Of a DNA stretch of 31,010 nt, positions 21,675-29,388 are shown one piece after another. Both the position numbers and the translations under genes were made by a program. Under the pieces are notes generated by a model. It saw only the letters and a list, made by a program, of their open reading frames with translations. It did not search any database and was not told the DNA's origin. Within the stretch, counting starts at the first letter, position 1. Each line of letters starts with the position of its first letter. The stretch spans positions 1 to 31,010 of the forward strand of contig CANFNE010000003.1 of assembly GCA_947448105.1 (NCBI GenBank), given 5' to 3'. The stretch comes from Burkholderiales bacterium (lineage in GTDB: Bacteria > Pseudomonadota > Gammaproteobacteria > Burkholderiales > Burkholderiaceae_C).

Positions 21675-24041
21675 TCAGTTGCGAAACAGGTCGAGGATTG
21701 ATTTTTTCTCTTCGGCGGCAGGCTGGGCCTGGTGCGCCGCCCCAGCACCCACGGCGCCGATGCCACTGTTTTTGGCGAACTCCTCGAAATACCACTCGTT
21801 GTTCAGGCGAACAATGCCCTCAGGCGGCTCAGGCTCCATCACCGGCACATTTTTGAGCGCAGTTTCCATAAAGCTGATCCACACCGGCAAGCTCAGGCCG
21901 CCGCCGGTTTCGCGGTCGCCGAGCTTGCGCGGCGTGTCATAGCCAATCCAGGTGACTGCGGCCAGCGTGGGCTGGTAGCCGGCAAACCAGGCGTCCATGG
22001 AGTCGTTGGTGGTGCCTGTTTTGCCGTATACGTCCGGGCGCTTGAGCGTGGCTTGCGCGCGGGCGGCGGTGCCCGAGCGGGTGACTTCCTGCAGCAGACT
22101 GGTCATCATGAAGGCGTTGCGTGGCTCGATGGCGCGGTTGTCTTCGCTCAGTTCGGGCGTGGCGGTTTCCACCAGTACCTTGCCGCGCTGCTCGCTCACC
22201 TTGGACACCAACCAGGGGTTGATGCGGATGCCGCCATTGGCAAACACCGAGTAGCCCACTGCCATTTGCATGGGCGTGACCGAGCCGGCGCCCAGCGCCA
22301 TGGTCAGGTAGGGCGGGTGCTTTTCAGGATCAAAGCCGAATTTGCCGATCCATTCCTGCGCGTAATTGGTACCAATCGACTGCAGGATCTGGATGGAGAT
22401 CATGTTCTTGGACTTGGCCAAGCCCTTGCGCAGCGTCATCGGGCCTTCAAAGGTGCCGTCGTAGTTTTTGGGCTCCCAGGGCTGGCCGCCGGTCACACCG
22501 GCGTCAAAAAACAGGGGCGCGTCGTTGACCACGGTCGAAGCGGTAAAACCTTTTTCGAGCGCCGCTGAGTAAATAAAGGGCTTGAAACTCGAACCCGGTT
22601 GGCGCCAGGCTTGGGTCACGTGGTTGAACTTGTTTTTGTTGAAGTCAAAGCCGCCCACCAGCGCTTTGATCGCGCCGTCGCGCGGATCCAGCGCCAAAAA
22701 TGCGCCTTCGACTTCGGGCAGTTGGGTGATTTCCCAGCTGCCTTTGGAGGTTTTGGCCACGCGAATGACCGCCCCCGGACGCAAGCGGATGTTGGGCGCA
22801 GCTTTGTCTGACAGGCCGGACTGGGCTGGTTTGAGGCCCTCGCCGGTAATTTCCAGCAGCTCTGCGCCCTGGCGCATGGCGCGCAGGTGCTTGGCGTCAG
22901 CCTCGATCACCACGGCGGACAGCACGTCGCCGTTGTCCGGGTGTTCGTCGAGCACTTCGTCCACTGCGTCTTCGAGCTCTTGCGGGTCTTGCGGCAGGGT
23001 GATGAATTTCTCCGGGCCGCGGTAGACCTGGCGACGCTCAAAGTCCATGATGCCGCGGCGCAGCGCCTTGTAAGCTGCCTCTTGCTGCGCGCTGACCAGC
23101 GTGGTGCGCACGTCCAGGCCACGCGTATAGGTCTCGGCGCCGTACTGCGCAAACATTGCTTGGCGCACCATCTCAGCCACATATTCGGCATGGACCTGGG
23201 TTCGGGTGGCGGCAGTTTTGACGTGCAGCACCTCGTTTTTGGCGGCTTCGGCCTGGGCGGCGCTGATAAAGCCGTTGTCCAGCATGCGCTCAATGATGTA
23301 CTGCTGGCGGATGCGTGCGCGCTTGGGGTTTTTGATCGGGTTGAAGGCCGAGGGCGCCTTGGGCAGGCCCGCCAGCATGGCGGCTTCGGCCACCGTGATC
23401 TCCTTGAGCGGCTTGCCAAAATAGGTTTCGCAGGCGGCGGCAAAACCATAGGCCCGGTTGCCCAGGTAAATCTGGTTCATATAGATTTCCAGAATCTGGT
23501 CTTTGCTGAGCGTGTGCTCCAGCTTGAAGGTCAGTAAGACCTCGTAAATCTTGCGTGTAAAGGTCTTTTCTGACGATAAATACACATTGCGCGCCACCTG
23601 CATGGTGATGGTGGACGCCCCCTGGCTCTTAGAGCGACCCACATTGGCCAGCGCCGCGCGCACCATGCCGATGTAGTCGATGCCGCTGTGCTGGAAGAAG
23701 CGTGCGTCTTCAATCGCCAAAATCGCGTTTTTCATCATATCCGGGATTTCGGCAATCGGTGTGAGCGTGCGGTGCTCTTCGCCAAATTCGCCAATCAGAT
23801 CGCCTTCAACCGAATACACCCGCAGTGGCAGCTTGGGGTGGTAGTCCTCAAGGTCAGAAATGTCCGGCAAATTGGGGTACGCCAGCGCCATCGTGATGGC
23901 GATCAGGATCAGCAAAGACACGACACCTGCCACGCCCAGACCGAACAGGATGGCCAAGGCGCGCAAGAACCAGGCGCCGACAGAGCGCGGATTCGCGGCG
24001 TGCAAAGACGGCGGTGTGACAGGAGGCACAGGGTTTGGCAT
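21675..24041 (-). CDS. mrcA: Penicillin-binding protein 1A (bifunctional transglycosylase/transpeptidase)
   Basis: PBP1A polymerises lipid II into glycan strands and cross-links them in the periplasm. The 788 residues have a cytoplasmic N-terminus, a membrane helix (about 29-53) and a GT51 domain with catalytic E111 in EDARFFQHSG and the GASTITMQ motif (141-148). A PCB_OB-like region follows at about 340-440. The transpeptidase domain has SSFK (S484, K487), SKN (544-546) and KTGTT (674-678). The ATG at 24041 has GGAAG six bases upstream; a TTG eleven codons earlier is in frame but has no such site. It is divergent from pilM, a pairing also known from pseudomonads. Confidence 0.97.
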   Translation of the reverse strand: MPNPVPPVTPPSLHAANPRSVGAWFLRALAILFGLGVAGVVSLLILIAITMALAYPNLPDISDLEDYHPKLPLRVYSVEGDLIGEFGEEHRTLTPIAEIPDMMKNAILAIEDARFFQHSGIDYIGMVRAALANVGRSKSQGASTITMQVARNVYLSSEKTFTRKIYEVLLTFKLEHTLSKDQILEIYMNQIYLGNRAYGFAAACETYFGKPLKEITVAEAAMLAGLPKAPSAFNPIKNPKRARIRQQYIIERMLDNGFISAAQAEAAKNEVLHVKTAATRTQVHAEYVAEMVRQAMFAQYGAETYTRGLDVRTTLVSAQQEAAYKALRRGIMDFERRQVYRGPEKFITLPQDPQELEDAVDEVLDEHPDNGDVLSAVVIEADAKHLRAMRQGAELLEITGEGLKPAQSGLSDKAAPNIRLRPGAVIRVAKTSKGSWEITQLPEVEGAFLALDPRDGAIKALVGGFDFNKNKFNHVTQAWRQPGSSFKPFIYSAALEKGFTASTVVNDAPLFFDAGVTGGQPWEPKNYDGTFEGPMTLRKGLAKSKNMISIQILQSIGTNYAQEWIGKFGFDPEKHPPYLTMALGAGSVTPMQMAVGYSVFANGGIRINPWLVSKVSEQRGKVLVETATPELSEDNRAIEPRNAFMMTSLLQEVTRSGTAARAQATLKRPDVYGKTGTTNDSMDAWFAGYQPTLAAVTWIGYDTPRKLGDRETGGGLSLPVWISFMETALKNVPVMEPEPPEGIVRLNNEWYFEEFAKNSGIGAVGAGAAHQAQPAAEEKKSILDLFRN

Positions 24042-24109
24042 GGAAACTTCCAAAGGGCATTGCAGCCCCCACAAGGGTAGTGGGCTGGGACCAAGGCGGT
24101 AACTACAAA

Positions 24110-24141
24110 GGGCGCATCCTTTCGAAGGATGGCAAACGCCC
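24110..24141. other. Two-part stem-loop in the mrcA-pilM intergenic region
   Basis: CATCCTT-TCG-AAGGATG (24115-24131) is a perfect 7-bp hairpin. It is flanked by GGGCG (24110-24114) and CGCCC (24137-24141), which extend the stem past a 5-base bulge. AATTTT follows on the plus side. On the minus strand it would lie in the mrcA leader, about 70-100 bases before the start. It could terminate stray transcription or regulate mrcA. The role is unknown. Confidence 0.45.
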
Positions 24142-24208
24142 CAATTTTAGGGTCGGAATGACGATTCGCCGCAGTAACCCACATCGCGCCGCGCATTTAC
24201 TGATAATA

Positions 24209-24237
24209 TTGGCAACATTACAAGCATTAGGTAAAAG
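24209..24237 (+). promoter_or_regulatory. Candidate sigma-70 promoter of pilMNOPQ
   Basis: TTGGCA (24209-24214), a 17-base spacer and TAAAAG (24232-24237) lie in an AT-rich stretch 28 bases before the pilM start. The spacing is ideal, the -35 is close to consensus and the -10 is moderate. It would give a leader of only about 20 bases. Confidence 0.5.
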
Positions 24238-24264
24238 ATAAAAATACGTTATGGGAGTTAATTT

Positions 24265-25341
24265 TTGATCGATATTGCCTCTTTACTGCGACGTAAGCCG
24301 GAAGAAGTTCTAGGTATTGACATCAGCGCGTCCGCCATCAAGCTCGTGGGCCTGGGCGGCACCTGGGATAGGCCTGTATTGGAGTACTGCGCTAAGGACA
24401 TCTTGGCCGAGGGCGTGGTGGTGGATGGTGCGATTGAAAAACCGGAGGAACTGTCATCCGCCTTGCGCCGTCTCGTCAAGCAGTCCGGGGCGCGAACTAA
24501 AAATGTCGCAGTGGCGCTACCCTCTTCAGCTGTAATTACCAAAAAACTCACTATCCCGGCTGATTTGCCGGAGTTGGAGATGGAAGACCAGGTCGAAAGC
24601 GAAGCCAAGCAGTACATTCCCTTCCCCCTGGAGGACGTCAGCCTCGATTTTTGCGAAATTGGGCCGAGTGCGATTACCCCAGGCAGCGTTGACGTGCTTA
24701 TTGCGGCGGCCCGGCGCGAGCGTGTCGAGGGCTTGCAAGATGTGCTGGAAGCCGCTGGCTTAAAGCCAGTGGTGGTAGATGTCAGTTCCTACGCCATCCG
24801 AATGGCACTTGGGCGGGTCATTGACTTGCAGGCCAAGGCGAGCCCCGGCACTTTGTCAGTTTTATTCCGCCTCGGCGCGTCGGCAACCACCATACAGGTT
24901 TTGCGCGGTCAGGATCTCGTTTACGAGCGCGAACAATCGGTGGGCGGTGCCCAACTTACCCAAAAAATTTCTAACTATTACGGACTGTCCCTGGCGGAGG
25001 CCGAAAGCAAGAAGTGCAAGGGCAGTCTTGCGCACGACTACGAAGCACGCCTCTTGATCCCCTATGTGGACAGCCTGGTGCAGGAATTGGGCCGAGCCTT
25101 GCAGTTCTTTTTTAACAGCACCCAATACAACAAGGTAAATCAAGTGCTGTTGGCGGGAGGCAGCGCTTTACTTCCCGGGTTGGCGTTGGCGGTGGCTAGC
25201 CATGCTCAGGTGCCATGCACGGTGGTCAATCCCTTTGAAGGCATGTCCTTGGGCTTCAAGCTAGACCGCGATCAGGTGTTGCAAGAGGCACCGCTGTACC
25301 TTGGTGCCTGTGGCTTGGCCTTGCGGAGACTTTCCTCGTGA
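24265..25341 (+). CDS. pilM: Type IV pilus inner-membrane platform protein PilM
   Basis: PilM is a cytoplasmic actin-like (FtsA-fold) ATP-binding protein that docks the N-terminus of PilN and links the pilus alignment complex to the motor. The 358 residues show the actin-like phosphate-1 region GIDISASAIKLVGL (17-30), EDQVESEAKQYIPFPLEDV, FRLGASATTIQVLRG and the phosphate-2/adenosine region LLAGGSALLPGLA. The start is TTG at 24265-24267, preceded by GGGAG with 7-base spacing; no ATG or GTG fits. A tiny ATG frame of five codons (24251-24268) ends in a TGA overlapping this TTG. The stop overlaps the pilN start as GTGA. Confidence 0.96.
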   Translation: MIDIASLLRRKPEEVLGIDISASAIKLVGLGGTWDRPVLEYCAKDILAEGVVVDGAIEKPEELSSALRRLVKQSGARTKNVAVALPSSAVITKKLTIPADLPELEMEDQVESEAKQYIPFPLEDVSLDFCEIGPSAITPGSVDVLIAAARRERVEGLQDVLEAAGLKPVVVDVSSYAIRMALGRVIDLQAKASPGTLSVLFRLGASATTIQVLRGQDLVYEREQSVGGAQLTQKISNYYGLSLAEAESKKCKGSLAHDYEARLLIPYVDSLVQELGRALQFFFNSTQYNKVNQVLLAGGSALLPGLALAVASHAQVPCTVVNPFEGMSLGFKLDRDQVLQEAPLYLGACGLALRRLSS

Positions 25342-25940
25342 TACGGCTCAATCTATTGCCGCATCGCGAAGCGGCGCGTAAGAAAATGCGCGATCAATTC
25401 ATTGCTTCGGTGGTTTTGGCCGCCTTGGTGGGTGTGGGCATATCGTTGATGGGGTTTAGCTGGTACCAAGCGGCCATTCATAACCAGCGCGCCATCAACG
25501 CGCTGCTCGACGCCGAGATTCTTACCTTGGATCAGCAGATCAAGGACATCAAGGGGCTAGAGTCCCAGATTGAAGCACTGCAAGCCCGCCAGCGTACGGT
25601 GGAGGATGTTCAGTCGGATCGCAACCAGTCGGTGCACCTGTTGTTGGAACTCGCCCAGCAACTGCCTCCTGGCGTGTTGCTGACCAAAGTGGCGCAGACC
25701 GATCAGTTGGTGTTAATTAGTGGCACCGCGCAGTCCAACGAGCAGGTTTCCGAGTTGCTGCGCAACCTGGCAAGCAGCACCTGGTTTTCCAAGCCCGAAC
25801 TATTGGAATCGGTGGCCGCAACCATGGCGCTTCCGAACAAAGAGCAGCGCGCACTCTTTAATTTCAGCCTGCGGGCGGTATTGATGCGCGCAACTGACGC
25901 CCCAGCCGTGATGTTGCCCGCCGTCAGCCCTCGTTCCTAA
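25338..25940 (+). CDS. pilN: Type IV pilus inner-membrane protein PilN
   Basis: PilN is a bitopic inner-membrane protein of the PilMNOP alignment subcomplex. The 200 residues start with IRLNLLPHRE, the conserved PilM-binding motif, then one membrane helix (about 22-42). A coiled-coil-prone stretch follows (about 55-95, LDQQIKDIKGLESQIEALQA), and then a ferredoxin-like periplasmic domain (PPGVLLTKVAQTDQLVLISGTAQSNEQVSEL in part). The GTG start overlaps the pilM stop by four bases, with GGAG about 9 bases upstream. pilO follows 22 bases after the stop. Confidence 0.96.
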   Translation: MIRLNLLPHREAARKKMRDQFIASVVLAALVGVGISLMGFSWYQAAIHNQRAINALLDAEILTLDQQIKDIKGLESQIEALQARQRTVEDVQSDRNQSVHLLLELAQQLPPGVLLTKVAQTDQLVLISGTAQSNEQVSELLRNLASSTWFSKPELLESVAATMALPNKEQRALFNFSLRAVLMRATDAPAVMLPAVSPRS

Positions 25941-25962
25941 CCTCCACCCAACATCGCGCTCC

Positions 25963-26634
25963 ATGGCAAGAATTCGACGTCCCTCCATTGATTTTTCTTT
26001 GATTAAAGAAGACATTCTTTTGCAGTTTGAGGATTTGGATCCGAACGATCCTTCGCGCTGGCCGCCGCTGCCGCGGGCTGCGGCTCTCGCGGCTGTGTCC
26101 TGTTTGATGATGGTCGGTATGTGGTTCTTTTGGGTGAGCGACATCGCATCCGAATTGGAGCAGACCTCCGCCAAGGAGCTGCAGCTTAGGAGTGACTTCA
26201 AAACCAAGCTTACCCAGGCCGCCAACCTGGCGTTCTTGAAAAAGCAGCGTGACGAGGTAGAGGCTTACGTGAAGCAACTCGAAAGCCAGTTGCCCAGCCG
26301 CGCGGAAATGTCGGCCTTGCTCTATAGCATCAACCAGCTTGGACAGAAGCGTAACTTACAGTTCGAGCTTTTCCGTCCCGGTCAGGTGGTGGTCAAACCC
26401 TACTACGCGGAATTGCCAGTCAGCATCCGGGTGATTGGGAACTTTCACGATTTTGGCCGCTTTGCTTCGGATGTCGCGTTTCTTTCGCGGATTGCGACCC
26501 TGGGCAACATCAGCATCGCAGCCAAGACTGAGACCAGTATGGCCTTTGACGCCACCCTGAAGACCTACCGCTACCTCGACACCGAGGAAGCAGCAGCGCA
26601 GCAGCGTAAACCTGGCGCGGAGGGTAAGAAATGA
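25963..26634 (+). CDS. pilO: Type IV pilus inner-membrane protein PilO
   Basis: PilO pairs with PilN through coiled coils and a ferredoxin-like fold, and anchors PilP. The 223 residues have a cytoplasmic N-terminus (ILLQFEDLDPNDPSRWP), a membrane helix (about 40-62), and a coiled coil (65-110, AANLAFLKKQRDEVEAYVKQ). The periplasmic domain has MSALLYSINQLGQKRNL and PVSIRVIGNFHDFGRFASDVA, which are PilO signatures. No strong Shine-Dalgarno precedes the ATG. Its stop overlaps the pilP start as ATGA. Confidence 0.96.
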   Translation: MARIRRPSIDFSLIKEDILLQFEDLDPNDPSRWPPLPRAAALAAVSCLMMVGMWFFWVSDIASELEQTSAKELQLRSDFKTKLTQAANLAFLKKQRDEVEAYVKQLESQLPSRAEMSALLYSINQLGQKRNLQFELFRPGQVVVKPYYAELPVSIRVIGNFHDFGRFASDVAFLSRIATLGNISIAAKTETSMAFDATLKTYRYLDTEEAAAQQRKPGAEGKK

Positions 26635-27170
26635 GATTAGCCCTCCTTGGTTTGATCGCATGTTCACTAACCCTCGCCTTAAGCGCTTGCGGCTACACGA
26701 CTGAGCAAGAGCTGCGAGGCTTTGTTGACGCGGAGCGAGCTGCCCTGCGCCCGGTTTCGAAAGCCATTCCCGCGCCCAAGCCCTTTGAGGCAGCCAGTTA
26801 CGACGAAGAAGGCAAGCCCGATCCCTTTAGCAAGCAGGCATTTGTGCAATCAATGGTCGGCCCGGCGAAGGTAAGCAAACCCAGCATCGCCACACCTGAA
26901 CTGGCGCGCACTAGAGAGCCACTGGAGGCCATTGCGCTCGATTCCATGGCACTGGTGGGCGTGATCTCCCAAGATGGTCGAAGGGTAGCGCTCGTACGGG
27001 CGGACGGAAAGTTGCATCAGATCGTGCCAGGAAGCCACATCGGGCAGAGCCTTGGGAAAGTCACCAAGGTTGAAGACACGCTTGTGACTGTTCGTGAAAT
27101 GGTGCAGGACGATTTGGGCGAGTGGTCGGTGCGCAGCGCCATCTTGAAACTGCAGGAGATGTCCAAATGA
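26631..27170 (+). CDS. pilP: Type IV pilus lipoprotein PilP
   Basis: PilP is an inner-membrane lipoprotein that bridges PilN/PilO to the PilQ secretin through its C-terminal beta-domain. The 179 residues have a lipoprotein signal with LSAC (cysteine 20), an extended linker that contains EEGKPDPFSKQ, and the HR-domain (ALDSMALVGVISQDGRRVAL, DGKLHQIVPGSHIGQSLGKV). GGAGGG lies about 6 bases before the ATG, which overlaps the pilO stop by four bases. Its own stop overlaps the pilQ start as ATGA. Confidence 0.96.
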   Translation: MRLALLGLIACSLTLALSACGYTTEQELRGFVDAERAALRPVSKAIPAPKPFEAASYDEEGKPDPFSKQAFVQSMVGPAKVSKPSIATPELARTREPLEAIALDSMALVGVISQDGRRVALVRADGKLHQIVPGSHIGQSLGKVTKVEDTLVTVREMVQDDLGEWSVRSAILKLQEMSK

Positions 27171-29359
27171 CAATAAAAATGCCCGCGCCGTGGGCGATCT
27201 TCAAGGCGCTACTGGTCGTCGGATGGGCTTGGACAGGGTTTAGTGCCAGTGCCCAAAACTCGATTGTTAGCGTCTCTGGATCTGTCCGAGGTGACGTGGA
27301 GACTGTGAGAATTGAGTTTGTAGAGCCCTTGGACGCTCTGCCGGCTGCCTTTGTGACCCAAAGTCCGGCACGCATTGCCCTGGACTTTGCCGGTGTCACG
27401 GGCGGCGAAGCAAGATCTGTGGTGGAAATCAACCAGGCCAACGTCCAGTCGGCCACCCTTGTGCAGGCCGATGAGCGCAGCCGCGTGGTGCTCAGCCTTA
27501 AGCGCGCAGCATCCTATGCCATGCAAATCGAAGGTCGCGCTTTGCTGGTCACTTTGGATCCCAGCACCAGCGCGCTGCCTGGGGAGGCTGCGCAAAATCG
27601 CATGGTGGCGTCACGCCGCAGTAACGCAGGCCTAGGAGCCATCGATTTTCGGCGTACAGGGGAGGGTGTTGGACGTGTACGTCTGGTCTTGCCGAGCAGC
27701 AGGGTGACGGCTGACATCAAACAAGTGGGCAGCACCCTTGTAGTGGATCTAAGCAATGTAACTTTGCCCGAACGCTTGCGTCGGCGGCTGGATGTAAGTG
27801 ACTTTGGCACGCCCGTTCAAACGGTGACTACTACCGAGTTGGGCGATCGCGTGCATATGGTGATTGCGCCGCAGGGCGAGTGGGAGCACACCGCATACCA
27901 AACGGAGTCTGAACTGGTGATTGACATCAAGCCTCTCAAGCTTGATCCCCGAAAGCTCACCCAGGGCGCGGGTTACAACGGTCAAAAGCTGTCGCTTAAT
28001 TTTCAAAGCATTGATGTGCGCCAGGTGCTGCAAGTGATTGCAGACTTTACGGGCTTTAACGTCGTCACATCCGATTCGGTGACTGGAAGCGTGACCTTGC
28101 GCCTGCAAGAAGTTCCCTGGGACCAAGCGCTGGACATCATTTTGCAGAGCAAGGGTCTGGGCGTACGCAAGACCGGTAACGTGCTTTGGATCGCGCCCAA
28201 AGAAGAAATCGCCACCAAGGAAAAGCTCGAATTGGAGTCCAAGCTCTCCTCGGAAAACCTGGAGCCCTTGCGCACCCAGTCGTTTCAGCTCAATTACGCC
28301 AAGGCTGCCGACATTGCGCCGCAACTCACTGCGGGCGGTGGCGGTAGCAGTGCCCCGGTCGTATCTGCCAGCAGTGGTGCCGCTGGGGCCGGTGGCGGCA
28401 GTGGCGCCACTACGGGAGTGGGCAGTGCCCGCATCTTGAGTGCGCGCGGCAGCGCCATCGCGGAAGTCCGCACAAACCAACTTTTTGTGACCGACATACC
28501 CAGCAAACTCGAACAAGTGGCGCAATTGATCGCCAAGGTGGACATTGCGGTGCGTCAAATTGTGATTGAGGCCCGCATCGTCGAGGCCGACGACAGCTTT
28601 GGCAAATCACTGGGCGTAAAACTCGGCGGTGCGGATGTGCGTGCTTCCAATGGCGGCGACGGAGGCTATCAAGTCAGCGGTGAAAATCGGGTGGCCTTTG
28701 GTACCAGCTATTCCAACGCCGTGGGCGCCAGCGGCTTTGGCGGCACAAACGACGTCACCTCCAATTTTGTCAACCTACCAGCAATTGGCCAAAACGGCTA
28801 CAACCCGGCAAGCTTCGCCGTCACGTTGTTTAGCGCCGCGTCCAACCGCATGATGGGTCTGGAAATATCGGCCATTGAATCGGACGGCAAAGGCAAAGTG
28901 GTTTCCAGCCCCCGGGTCATTACCGCCGACCAGGCCAAAGCGGTGATTGAGCAGGGCGTGGAAATTCCCTACCAAATTGCTACTAGCAGCGGCGCCACGT
29001 CGATTGCCTTTCGCAAAGCTACCCTTCGCTTGGACGTGACGCCTCAAATTACTCCCGACGGCAATGTCAACCTGGACCTCGAAGTCAACAAAGACAGCCT
29101 GGGTGTCACCACGCCCGGCGGCATCGCCATCAACACCAAGCGCGTCAAAACGCAAGTCTTGGTCGAAAACGGCGGCACCGTTGTGATAGGCGGCATCTTT
29201 ACCCAGGAAGAACAAGAAGACCAAACCAAAGTGCCACTGTTGGGAGACTTGCCTTTTGTCGGGGTGTTGTTCAAAAGCACCACGCGCAGCTCCAAAAAGA
29301 AGGAAATGCTGGTGTTCATTACGCCGAAGCTGGTGTCTGAGCGGGCGATGGTGCGGTGA
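27167..29359 (+). CDS. pilQ: Type IV pilus secretin PilQ
   Basis: PilQ forms the outer-membrane channel through which the pilus passes. The 730 residues have a signal peptide (1-29, SASA), two AMIN domains that bind peptidoglycan (about 35-130 and 155-255), an STN/N0 domain (275-345, LSLNFQSIDVRQVLQVIADFT), a secretin N1 domain (370-460) and the secretin core (465-725, with VVSSPRVITAD and TKVPLLGDLPFVGVLFKST). A Gly/Ala/Ser-rich loop (389-420) interrupts the N1 domain. The ATG at 27167 overlaps the pilP stop and has AGGAG 8 bases upstream. The stop overlaps a possible ATG of the next gene as TGATG. Confidence 0.97.
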   Translation: MTIKMPAPWAIFKALLVVGWAWTGFSASAQNSIVSVSGSVRGDVETVRIEFVEPLDALPAAFVTQSPARIALDFAGVTGGEARSVVEINQANVQSATLVQADERSRVVLSLKRAASYAMQIEGRALLVTLDPSTSALPGEAAQNRMVASRRSNAGLGAIDFRRTGEGVGRVRLVLPSSRVTADIKQVGSTLVVDLSNVTLPERLRRRLDVSDFGTPVQTVTTTELGDRVHMVIAPQGEWEHTAYQTESELVIDIKPLKLDPRKLTQGAGYNGQKLSLNFQSIDVRQVLQVIADFTGFNVVTSDSVTGSVTLRLQEVPWDQALDIILQSKGLGVRKTGNVLWIAPKEEIATKEKLELESKLSSENLEPLRTQSFQLNYAKAADIAPQLTAGGGGSSAPVVSASSGAAGAGGGSGATTGVGSARILSARGSAIAEVRTNQLFVTDIPSKLEQVAQLIAKVDIAVRQIVIEARIVEADDSFGKSLGVKLGGADVRASNGGDGGYQVSGENRVAFGTSYSNAVGASGFGGTNDVTSNFVNLPAIGQNGYNPASFAVTLFSAASNRMMGLEISAIESDGKGKVVSSPRVITADQAKAVIEQGVEIPYQIATSSGATSIAFRKATLRLDVTPQITPDGNVNLDLEVNKDSLGVTTPGGIAINTKRVKTQVLVENGGTVVIGGIFTQEEQEDQTKVPLLGDLPFVGVLFKSTTRSSKKKEMLVFITPKLVSERAMVR

Positions 29360-29388
29360 TGTGGAAAAGTAAATTCAGGGGAAGCATA

